64,000 bases of DNA from JAEUHO01 sp046350655 (GTDB lineage: Bacteria > Planctomycetota > PLA2 > JAEUHO01): the NCBI GenBank assembly GCA_046350655.1, contig JAXMAB010000006.1, positions 186,001 to 250,000 of the forward strand, written 5' to 3'. The notes under the pieces are model-generated. The model was given only the letters and a program-made list of their open reading frames with translations. It was not told the origin of the DNA and ran no database searches. The first letter of the stretch is position 1, and each line of letters starts with the position of its first letter. Both the position numbers and the translations under genes were made by a program. This document shows, piece by piece, positions 8,489-15,972 of the stretch.

Positions 8489-9334
8489 ATGCCGAGTCTG
8501 CGCATCGAGATCGCCGGTCAGGTCGTCCACGCGCGGCTCGGGGACGCGCCCGTCCGGGTCGGGCGCGAGGCGGGCTGCGACCTCCGGATCGACTCGCCCG
8601 ACGTCTCCGCGGTCCACCTGACCATCGAGCCGCTCGCCGGCGGCGGCCACAAGCTCTCCGACCTCAACACCGGCCGTCCCACGAAGGTGAACGGCGCCGT
8701 CGTGAAGCGCGTCGCGCTCAAGCCGAACGACCGGATCGAGGTCGGGCCCGCGCGGATCACCTACCTCGCCGACGGCGCCGTCGTCGCGGCGCCCGCCCCG
8801 GCCGCGCCGCCGGCGCCGCGCCGGCGCCGGTGCCCGTGCCGGCGCCCGCGCGGCCCGTGGCCGCGAAGCCTCGTGGCGGCGAAGCCCGCGGCCGCGAAGC
8901 CGGCCGCGGCCCCGCCCGCCGCGGCGGTGGCCGTCGAGTCCGCGCCGCCGGCGCGCTCGACGCCCGGGCCGGCGGCCGCGCCCGCGCCCGAGCCCGCCTC
9001 GTCGGCGGTCGCGGCGCCCGACCGCGCGGCCGACGTCGCGCCCGCGCGGCCCGCGGCCGCGACGCGCGCGTCGCGCGGGCGCCTGGTCGGCGCGCTCGTC
9101 GTGACGGGCGTGTTCGCCGTCGCGGCCCTCGGGCTCGCGTTCCTCATCCGCAACCGCGGCGGCGAGTCCGGCGCGTCGCTCGCGACGCTGAAGGCCCAGC
9201 TCGACGCGGCGGTGCTGAAGTCGGGCGAGGACGTCGACGGGGCCCTCGTCGAGCTCGACCGCCTCGCGATGTCGCCCGTCGACGGATCCGCCGCACCGCG
9301 GCGCGCGAGGCGGACTACCTCCGCACGCGGCTGA
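8489..9334 (+). CDS. FHA-domain, membrane-anchored N-terminal part of a long FHA-CAP protein
   Basis: ATG 8489 opens MPSLRIEIAGQVVHARLGD. Residues 1-90 form an FHA domain (phosphothreonine-peptide reader) with VRVGREAGCDLRI, SAVHLTIE and LNTGRPTKVNG. An Ala/Pro linker and a hydrophobic helix (about residues 200-221, LVGALVVTGVFAVAALGLAF) follow. After LDRLAMSPVD the frame terminates early at 9334, while the continuing sequence (ADYLRTRLKQAASEVADL) is in another frame from about 9300. The Ala/Pro linker near 8815-8870 also reads more naturally in a second frame. This part and the next two entries are best read as one protein interrupted by indels in G/C runs. Confidence 0.7.
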   Translation: MPSLRIEIAGQVVHARLGDAPVRVGREAGCDLRIDSPDVSAVHLTIEPLAGGGHKLSDLNTGRPTKVNGAVVKRVALKPNDRIEVGPARITYLADGAVVAAPAPAAPPAPRRRRCPCRRPRGPWPRSLVAAKPAAAKPAAAPPAAAVAVESAPPARSTPGPAAAPAPEPASSAVAAPDRAADVAPARPAAATRASRGRLVGALVVTGVFAVAALGLAFLIRNRGGESGASLATLKAQLDAAVLKSGEDVDGALVELDRLAMSPVDGSAAPRRARRTTSARG

Positions 9335-10068
9335 AGCAGGCCGCGAGCGAGGTGGCCGACCTCGAGAAGCGGGCCGCGAACCTCCCCGCCGAGCGGATCG
9401 CCGCCGAGCTCGACCTGCTGCGGTCGCGCCACGGCGCGGGCGTCCTCGCGCGCCACGCCGACGCGCTCGAGCGGATGGAGGGGGCGCGCCGCGGCCGCCT
9501 CGCGCAGCGCAACGAGGAGGCGGCCGCCGCCGCCGACGCGCTCGCCGCCGAGGGCCGGTTCGCCGACGCGCTCGCGCGCTGGGACCTGTTCGTCGGCGAG
9601 TCGCCCGGCGACCCCGCCGCGAGCGCGCTCGCGATGGACGGCCGCGCCGCGATCGACGCGAAGGCCCTCGACGCGTTCCGCGCGCTCGCCGCGGAGGCCG
9701 AGGCCGTCGTCGCCAAGTCCGGCCCGCGCGCCGGCGCGATGCTGCTGCGCGACCGCCTCTCGCGGTTCGCGGGCACCTCCGCCGCCGCGGTGGTCGCGCG
9801 CCGCGCCGCCGACTACGACCACGACGCCATCGCGGCCTCCGTCGCGCAGGCCGCGCCGTCGAAGCCGTCGCCGACCTCGCCCGCCGCCGGGCCGAGGCCG
9901 GGCCCGGGCGCGACCGCGCCGACGCCCGCCGCGCCGACCGCGCCCGCCGCGCCGTCGCCGTCCGCGGTCGACCGCGCCCGCGTCGCCGCGCTCTCGACCG
10001 ACGCCGACGCGCACGCCGCCGGCCGCCGGTTCCGCGAGGCGCTCGCGTCCTCGCCGCCGCCGCCGCGA
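9301..10068 (+). CDS. Middle helical part of the FHA-CAP protein (frame-shifted)
   Basis: From about 9301 a different plus-strand frame encodes a helical region: AREADYLRTRLKQAASEVAD, DALERMEGARRGRLAQRNEE, ADALARWDLFVGESPGDPAA and an Ala/Pro-rich linker. The helical pairs resemble TPR-like or coiled-coil repeats and would lie outside the membrane, after the helix in the preceding segment. The frame fails again at 10045-10095, where IVEGTAERP is in a third frame before the C-terminal segment resumes. There is no start codon or ribosome-binding site at the head, so I treat this as part of one gene, not a separate gene. Confidence 0.55.
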
Positions 10069-10093
10069 TCGTCGAGGGCACCGCGGAGCGCCC

Positions 10094-11677
10094 CGCATCG
10101 CGGCCCGCAAGGAGGACCTCGAGCTCGCGAAGCAGGGCCTGACGTCGCTGTGCGCGACCGTGAAGGCGCACCCCGAGCGGTTCGTCGCGGTCGAGATCGC
10201 GCCGCAGTACCCCGGCTCGCTCGTGGACGCCGACGAGGAGTACCTCACCGCGGCGGTGCGCGGCGGCCGCACGAAGGTCCGCTGGACCGCGTTCGACGCC
10301 GTGCGCACCGCGGCGCTCGTCGACGCGGCCGCGCTGCCGCCGAAGGACGCGCTGCCGCTCGCGGCGCTCCTGCGCGAGGTCGGCGCCAAGGAGGCCTGCG
10401 AGCGGCTGCTCCTGCACGCCGTCGAGGGCGGCGCCGAGAAGGGCGCGATCGACACGCGGCTGGCGCGCTGGCGCGGCGAGCCCGTGCCGGCCGGCGGCTA
10501 CGTCCCCTACGAGGGGCGCCTCGTCGCGCCCGCGGAGCGCGACCGCCTGGTCCGCGAGGCCCGCGTGGCCGCCGCGTGCGCGCGCGTGGGCTCGCGCGAC
10601 GCGAAGGAGCGCAAGGCCGCGTACGAGGAGCTGCTCGGCCTCGGCGCGCCGGCGCGCGAGGCGTTCGTCACGGCCCTCCGCGCGCGCCGCGAGGCCGCGG
10701 CCAAGGAGGTCGCCGCCGCGAAGGTCTTCTCGTCGGGCCGCACGAAGCAGCGGCTCGTCGAGGAGCTCAACAAGCGCCGCACGGCGGCCCTCGCGCTCAT
10801 CGACGACGACAAGGCCTACCCGTACCCGTACGCGCCGAACCAGGCCGAGATCCAGGCCCGCGTCGACGCGCTCGTGGACCAGGTGCGCGAGGTGTGGGAG
10901 CGCCCCTTCGACCTCGTCGCCACGTCGGACCGCGGCGTCGAGGAGGCGCTGACGCTCGTCCGCGAGGTCGACGAGGTGCTCGGGAAGGTCGAGGAGGGCT
11001 ACGTCGGCGACCTCGAGGCCGTCAAGGCCGTCGTCAACAAGGCGATCGACGTCCCGGGCCTCGTGTCGGAGCCGTACGACCGCGAGGTGCTCGCGTTCAA
11101 CGAGAAGGTCGCGACCAGCGCGACGGGCCAGGAGAAGGAGAACGTCCGCCTGGTGAACGGCTACCGGATCATGATGGGCCGCCAGGCCGTCAAGATCGAG
11201 GAGCGCCTCACGCGGGCCGCGCGCGGCCACAGCATCGAGATGCGCAACCTGAACTACTTCGCGCACGAGAGCCCGACGCCGGGCAAGGAGTCGCCGGGCA
11301 AGCGCTGCGCGCTCGAGGGCTACTCCGGCGGCAGCGAGAACATCGCGTGGGGCAGCGGCTTCATGAACGCGAAGGGCGCGTTCGACGGCTGGTACCACTC
11401 GTCGGGCCACCACCGCAACATGCTCGGCCGCGGCTGGACCGAGCTCGGCGTCGGCCGGGCCTCGCGTGCCGCCGACACGGCCTCGTACTGGACGCAGAAC
11501 TTCGGCGCCATGGGCGGCAAGGCCCTCAAGGCGCCCGACGGCCTGCCGCCGATCCGCGCCGAGGTCGCCCCCGAGAAGGACCCCGAGGACGCCGCGCCCG
11601 CGGGCGCCGGCGACGCGCCGGCCGACCCGGCGCCGATGGACCCGGGCACGCCGGGCCCCGCGCCGAAGGACGGCTGA
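10094..11677 (+). CDS. C-terminal part of the FHA-CAP protein with a CAP/SCP domain
   Basis: The segment reads RIAARKEDLELAKQGLTSLC at its head, then several helical repeats, and ends in a CAP (SCP/PR1-like) domain: ENVRLVNGYRIMMGRQAVKI, AARGHSIEMRNLNYFAHESP, SGGSENIAWGSG, WYHSSGHHRNML and YWTQNFG. The CAP histidines and glutamates (GHSIE, SENIA, SGHHRN) are present. In bacteria CAP domains are extracytoplasmic and of uncertain function. With the upstream segments the architecture is cytoplasmic FHA, one membrane helix, helical repeats and an external CAP domain. Its stop overlaps the anmK ATG (TGATG). Confidence 0.75.
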   Translation, partial: RIAARKEDLELAKQGLTSLCATVKAHPERFVAVEIAPQYPGSLVDADEEYLTAAVRGGRTKVRWTAFDAVRTAALVDAAALPPKDALPLAALLREVGAKEACERLLLHAVEGGAEKGAIDTRLARWRGEPVPAGGYVPYEGRLVAPAERDRLVREARVAAACARVGSRDAKERKAAYEELLGLGAPAREAFVTALRARREAAAKEVAAAKVFSSGRTKQRLVEELNKRRTAALALIDDDKAYPYPYAPNQAEIQARVDALVDQVREVWERPFDLVATSDRGVEEALTLVREVDEVLGKVEEGYVGDLEAVKAVVNKAIDVPGLVSEPYDREVLAFNEKVATSATGQEKENVRLVNGYRIMMGRQAVKIEERLTRAARGHSIEMRNLNYFAHESPTPGKESPGKRCALEGYSGGSENIAWGSGFMNAKGAFDGWYHSSGHHRNMLGRGWTELGVGRASRAADTASYWTQNFGAMGGKALKAPDGLPPIRAEVAPEKDPEDAAPAGAGDAPADPAPMDPGTPGPAPKDG

Positions 11678-12882
11678 TGCCCGCGCGGCGCACGGCGTCC
11701 CCGCGGGGAAGGTCGTCGTCGGCGCGCGGGACGCGCGCGGACGTCGCGTGGTTCGTGGGCCTGATGTCGGGCACGAGCGCGGACGGCGTGGACGCGGCCC
11801 TCGTGCGCGTGGACGCGAGGCCCGGCGGCCGGCCGCGCGTGACGACCGCCGCCGCGCTGACGGTGCCGTACGACGCGGCGTTCCGCGCGCGGCTCCTCGC
11901 GCTGCCCGACGTCCCCGCGCGCGAGGTGGCGCGGCTCCACGTCGAGGTCGGCGAGCGCCTCGCGGCCGCGGTGAAGGCCGTGCTGCGCCGCGCGCGCGTG
12001 CCGGCGCGGGCGGTCGAGGCCGTCGCGTCGCACGGCCACACGGCGGTGCACCTGCCGCGGCGCGGCGGCGGCGGCGCGACGCTGCAGATCGGCGACCCGT
12101 CGATCGTCGCCGAGCGGACGGGCCTCGCGGTCGTGGCCGACTTCCGCCCCCGCGACGTCGCGGCGGGCGGCGAGGGCGCGCCGCTCGTGCCGTGGGCCGA
12201 CCGCCTGCTGCTCGCCGAGCCGGGTCGCGTCGTCGCGTGCCAGAACGTGGGCGGCATCGCGAACGTGACGGCGGTCGGGCCTCGCGTCGGCGACCTCGTC
12301 GCCTTCGACACGGGGCCCGGGATGATGCTCGTCGACCTCGCGGTCGCCGCCGCGACGGGCGGCCGCGCGCGCTTCGACCGCGGCGGGGCGATGGCCGCGG
12401 CGGGGCGCGTGGACGAGGGCTCGCTGGCCGCGCTCCTCGCGCACCCGTACCTGCGCCGCCGGCCGCCGAAGTCCACGGGCCGCGAGGCGTTCGGCGCGCC
12501 GTTCCTCGCGCCGTGGCTCGCGCGGGCGCGCACCGCGCGCGCGCGGCGCGACCTCGTCGCGACGCTGACGGCGTTCACGGCCGCGTCGATCGCCGACGCC
12601 TACCGGCGGTTCCTGCCGCCCGTGGCCCGGTGCCTCGTGAGCGGCGGGGGGGCCCACAACCTCACCCTGCTCGCCTGGCTGCGCCGGGCGCTGCCCGGGA
12701 CCGACGTCGCCACGACGGCCGCGGTCGGGATCGACCCGGACTTCAAGGAGGCGGTCGCGTTCGCGCTGCTCGGCTGGGCGCACCGGCGGGGGATCCCGAA
12801 CACGGTCCCGGCCGCGACCGGGGCGCGGCGGGAGGTCGTCGGCGGCGCGACGTGGCCCGGGCGGGCGGGGCGCGGGGCCTGA
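11677..12882 (+). CDS. anmK: Anhydro-N-acetylmuramic acid kinase
   Basis: AnmK opens and phosphorylates 1,6-anhydro-MurNAc, feeding cell-wall fragments back into UDP-MurNAc synthesis. The sequence shows FVGLMSGTSADGVDAALV, ASHGHTAVHLP, LQIGDPSIVAERTG, VADFRPRDVAAGGEGAPLVP, QNVGGIANVT and FDTGPGMMLVD, all in family order. The start overlaps the FHA-CAP stop by one base. An extra RVDARPGGRPRVT loop after DAALV coincides with a copy of the dispersed GCGAGGCCCGG word (11815-11825). The neighbours NagZ and AmpG-like transporter complete a recycling cluster. Confidence 0.93.
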   Translation: MPARRTASPRGRSSSARGTRADVAWFVGLMSGTSADGVDAALVRVDARPGGRPRVTTAAALTVPYDAAFRARLLALPDVPAREVARLHVEVGERLAAAVKAVLRRARVPARAVEAVASHGHTAVHLPRRGGGGATLQIGDPSIVAERTGLAVVADFRPRDVAAGGEGAPLVPWADRLLLAEPGRVVACQNVGGIANVTAVGPRVGDLVAFDTGPGMMLVDLAVAAATGGRARFDRGGAMAAAGRVDEGSLAALLAHPYLRRRPPKSTGREAFGAPFLAPWLARARTARARRDLVATLTAFTAASIADAYRRFLPPVARCLVSGGGAHNLTLLAWLRRALPGTDVATTAAVGIDPDFKEAVAFALLGWAHRRGIPNTVPAATGARREVVGGATWPGRAGRGA

Positions 12883-12948
12883 CGGCGCGGGGCCTGACGG
12901 CGCGGGGGCGGTGCGCCGCGGGCGGCGGGCGGCCGATCCAAACGGGGG

Positions 12949-14385
12949 ATGAGCCTTCCCCTGCCGTTGATCGTCCCGTGGATCCGCCTCGACCGTGACG
13001 CCCGCGCGGAGGAGGAGGCGGCGCTGCGCCGCGCCCGCGAGCCGTGGTGCGCGGGGTTCTGCCTGTTCGGCGGCGAGGCCGACGCGGTCGCGCGGCTGAC
13101 CGGGCGGCTGCGCGAGGCCGCCGGGCGGCCGCTGTTCGTCGCGAGCGACATGGAGCGCGGCGCGGGCCAGCAGGTGAAGGGCCTCCGCGTGCTGCCCGAC
13201 GCGGCGCTGTGGGGGATGGCGGCGTCGCCCGGCGAGATCGAGGCGTTCGGCGCGCTGACGGCGCGCGACGCGCGGTCGGTCGGCGTGGACGTCCTCTTCG
13301 CGCCGGTGCTCGACGTGCGGAGCGAGCCGAACAACCCCATCGTCGGCAACCGGGCCTTCGGGTGGGACCCCGACCGCGTCGCGACGGCGGGCGCGGCGTT
13401 CGTGCGAGGGGCGCTGGCCGGCGGCTGCGCGCCGACGGGCAAGCACTTCCCCGGGCACGGGGCCACCGCGGCCGACAGCCACGACGCGGTGCCGTCGGTG
13501 CGGACGCCCGCGGGCGAGCTCGCGGCGCGCGACCTCGTGCCGTTCGCGGCGGCGTTCCTCGCGGGGTGCCCGGCGGTGATGACGGCCCACGTCGCGTACC
13601 CCGAGGTGGACCCGTCGGGCGCGATCGCGACGTTCTCGGGGCCGATCCTCGGCCGGCTGCACGACCTCGGCGGGCGCGACGCGCTCGTCTTCACCGACGC
13701 GCTGCTCATGGCCGGCGCGGCCACCGAGGGCGGCGAGACGGGCGCCGCGCGCCGGGCCTTGCGTGCCGGGTGCCACGTCCTCCTCATCCCGAGCGACCCG
13801 GAGCGGCTCGCCGCCGAGGTCCTCGACGGGGCCGACGCGACCCTCCGCCGCCTCGCGGAGCACGCCGCGGCGCGGGTCCGCGCGTTCACCGCGGGCATCG
13901 CGCGGCTGTCGGTGCCGACGGCCGGCGCGATGGCGGGCCTCGAGGCGACGCCCGGTCGCGTCACCGACCGCGCGATGCGGCTGACGGGCGTCCTCGGCGT
14001 GCCGGCGCTCGCGCGCGGCCAGCGCGTGCTCGTCGTGGACGACGACGACACGACGGACCGCGGCGAGGTGCTCGCGCGGCGCGGCGCGGCGGCGGGCGTC
14101 GAGGTGGACGTCGTGCGGATCCGGCGCGACCAGCCGCCGCCGCCGGTGCCGTCGGCGTGGCAGCCCGCCGCGATCCTCCTGATGTCGTCGGTGCGGGCGT
14201 GGAAGGGGCACCCGATCTGCTCGCAGGCGGCGACCGACGTCGTGATCGGCGTGTCGCGGCGGGCGGAGCGCGGCTCGACGGTCGTGATCTCGCTCGCGCC
14301 GCGGCCGCTCCTCGGGTCGCTGCACGTGCCGGCGACCGGGCCCGACGTCGAGTCGGCGCTCGCGGACCGGCTGTTCCCCGCGTGA
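12949..14385 (+). CDS. nagZ: Glycoside hydrolase family 3 beta-N-acetylhexosaminidase (NagZ-like)
   Basis: The N-terminal 330 residues are a GH3 barrel: ASDMERGAGQQVKG, PVLDVRSEPNNPIVGNRAFG, and the NagZ signature KHFPGHGATAADSHDAVP with the catalytic His/Asp dyad loop, then MTAHVAYPEVDP and the nucleophile block LVFTDALLM. NagZ removes GlcNAc from 1,6-anhydro-MurNAc peptides. A C-terminal domain of about 140 residues (RVLVVDDDDTTDRGEVLARR) lies beyond the usual NagZ length, as in two-domain GH3 enzymes. It sits 66 nt after anmK on the same strand, with which it acts in turn. Confidence 0.9.
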   Translation: MSLPLPLIVPWIRLDRDARAEEEAALRRAREPWCAGFCLFGGEADAVARLTGRLREAAGRPLFVASDMERGAGQQVKGLRVLPDAALWGMAASPGEIEAFGALTARDARSVGVDVLFAPVLDVRSEPNNPIVGNRAFGWDPDRVATAGAAFVRGALAGGCAPTGKHFPGHGATAADSHDAVPSVRTPAGELAARDLVPFAAAFLAGCPAVMTAHVAYPEVDPSGAIATFSGPILGRLHDLGGRDALVFTDALLMAGAATEGGETGAARRALRAGCHVLLIPSDPERLAAEVLDGADATLRRLAEHAAARVRAFTAGIARLSVPTAGAMAGLEATPGRVTDRAMRLTGVLGVPALARGQRVLVVDDDDTTDRGEVLARRGAAAGVEVDVVRIRRDQPPPPVPSAWQPAAILLMSSVRAWKGHPICSQAATDVVIGVSRRAERGSTVVISLAPRPLLGSLHVPATGPDVESALADRLFPA

Positions 14386-14392
14386 CGGCGGG

Positions 14393-15634
14393 TCAGGCGC
14401 GCGACGGCGCGGCGTCGTCCGGCGGGGCCGCGAGCCAGCGGCGGACCGCCGGCAGGAAGGCGAACGCGGGCAGGGCGACGGCGGCCGTCAGCGCGAAGTA
14501 GGCGGGACGGCCGAGCGCCGCCGCGCCGTACCCCGAGGCCGCGCCCGCCGCGAGGCGGCTGAGCGCCATGAACGTCGTGAGCGCGGCGAAGTCGGCGCCG
14601 GGCGAGCGCGACGAGCACGACCGCAGCATCACCGCGCCGTACGGCGCCATGCCGAGGCCGCCGCAGAACGGCTCGACGAGCACGGCGGACCACGTCCAGA
14701 GCGGCGTCGGGGAGGCGGCGGCGCCGGCGTAGACGAGGTTCGACGCGGCCTGCAGGCCGCCGAGGACGACGATCGCGGGCACGATCCCGCGGCGGACCGT
14801 GAACCAGCCGCCGAGCGCCGCGCCGACGATGCTCGCGGCGATCCCCGGGAGGCGCGCCGCGCCGAGCGTGTCGTTGCCCCAGCCCGCGCCGCCCGCCTCG
14901 AGCTTCGCCTTGAGGAACGGCGTCGTCATCTCGGCGAGCGCGTTGTCGCCCAGCTTGAAGAGGAAGAGGAAGGCCGCGACCGCCGCGAACCCCGGCCGCG
15001 CGAGCAGCCGGACGAGCGGCGCGAGGAACGGCTCGGCGGGCACGGGACGCCGGGGCGCGTGGGGGAGGCGCGTCGCGACGAGCGCGAGCGCGGCGAGCAC
15101 GCCCGCGGCCACGAGGAAGACGTCGCCCCAGGCCCACGGGCCCGCGAGCGCGACCAGCGCGCTGCCCGCGAGCAGGTACCCGACGCGGGCCGCGTTCACG
15201 CGCACGGCGCTCACGTGCCCGGAGGTCTCCGTCGGGAACGCCTCGACCGCGCGGGCGTCCACGGCGATGTCCTGCGTCGCGCTGACCACGGCCATCCCGA
15301 AGAGCAGCACCGCGAGCCCCGCCGAGACGGCCCCGGCCGCGGGCAGCGTCGGGAGGAGCGCGGTGGCCCCCGCGAGCACCGCGAGCGACGACACGATCCA
15401 CGCGCGGCGCGAGCCGAAGCGGTCCACGAGCGGCGCCCACGCGAACTTGAGGATGTAGGGCAGCTCGAGCAGGGCGAGCAGCCCGAGGTCCTCCTGGCGC
15501 ACGCCGCGGTCGGTGAGGTACGCCGACGGGACCGCGCGCACGAGGCCGAGGGGGAAGCCCGACCCCAGGTACGTGGCGATCAACCAGCCCCAGGAGGCCC
15601 GGCCGGGGCGGGGGAGCGGAGGCGGCGTGTCCAT
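14393..15634 (-). CDS. AmpG-like muropeptide permease (MFS)
   Basis: The 413-aa protein has about twelve hydrophobic segments and the AmpG marker VVSATQDIAVDARAVE, plus LPYILKFAWAPLVDRFGSRR near the N-terminus (MFS loop). AmpG carries anhydro-muropeptides from periplasm to cytoplasm. The start at 15634 (MDTPPPLPRPGRASWGW) is preferred to the longer upstream frame, which is low-complexity. The gene converges on nagZ with a gap of 7 nt, so anmK, nagZ and this transporter form a compact recycling cluster on two strands. AmpG itself is inferred; a related siderophore or sugar permease is possible. Confidence 0.8.
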   Translation of the reverse strand: MDTPPPLPRPGRASWGWLIATYLGSGFPLGLVRAVPSAYLTDRGVRQEDLGLLALLELPYILKFAWAPLVDRFGSRRAWIVSSLAVLAGATALLPTLPAAGAVSAGLAVLLFGMAVVSATQDIAVDARAVEAFPTETSGHVSAVRVNAARVGYLLAGSALVALAGPWAWGDVFLVAAGVLAALALVATRLPHAPRRPVPAEPFLAPLVRLLARPGFAAVAAFLFLFKLGDNALAEMTTPFLKAKLEAGGAGWGNDTLGAARLPGIAASIVGAALGGWFTVRRGIVPAIVVLGGLQAASNLVYAGAAASPTPLWTWSAVLVEPFCGGLGMAPYGAVMLRSCSSRSPGADFAALTTFMALSRLAAGAASGYGAAALGRPAYFALTAAVALPAFAFLPAVRRWLAAPPDDAAPSRA

Positions 15635-15818
15635 CCGGCGCGAACCCTCCGTCGAGCACCTCCCCGTGGGATCGGCCCCCGGGGGGCCCCTCCACACCTC
15701 TTCTCGGGACGCGGTCCCGGGCGCCACCGGGGGGGCTCCCGGGACCTTCGCGGGGCCGGGACCGCGAGGCCCGGTGGCCGACGGCGCCGCGGCGGCCCCC
15801 CTCGCACGGGGTGGGTTC

Positions 15819-15848
15819 TTGACACTGCGGAACGACGGCGCGTAGACT
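15819..15848 (+). promoter_or_regulatory. Sigma70-type promoter for the exported HEAT-repeat gene
   Basis: TTGACA at 15819-15824 is a perfect -35 box; TAGACT at 15843-15848 is a fair -10 (4 of 6) with an 18-nt spacer. It lies about 125 nt upstream of the ATG at 15973 in the divergent spacer with the AmpG-like gene, just after a dispersed GCGAGGCCCGG copy (15764-15774). The gene uses unusually regular codons and has a strong terminator, both fitting high expression. Confidence 0.6.
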
Positions 15849-15972
15849 CCCGCCCCTTAGCCCGGTCTGCGATCCCCGGTTCCTCCTCGTCGGGCAGGCG
15901 AGGCACAGGGCCAGCGTATGGGATCGTCGAGCCCGGGGGTACGTCGGGTCCTGACCGCAGGGAGGATGCCGC

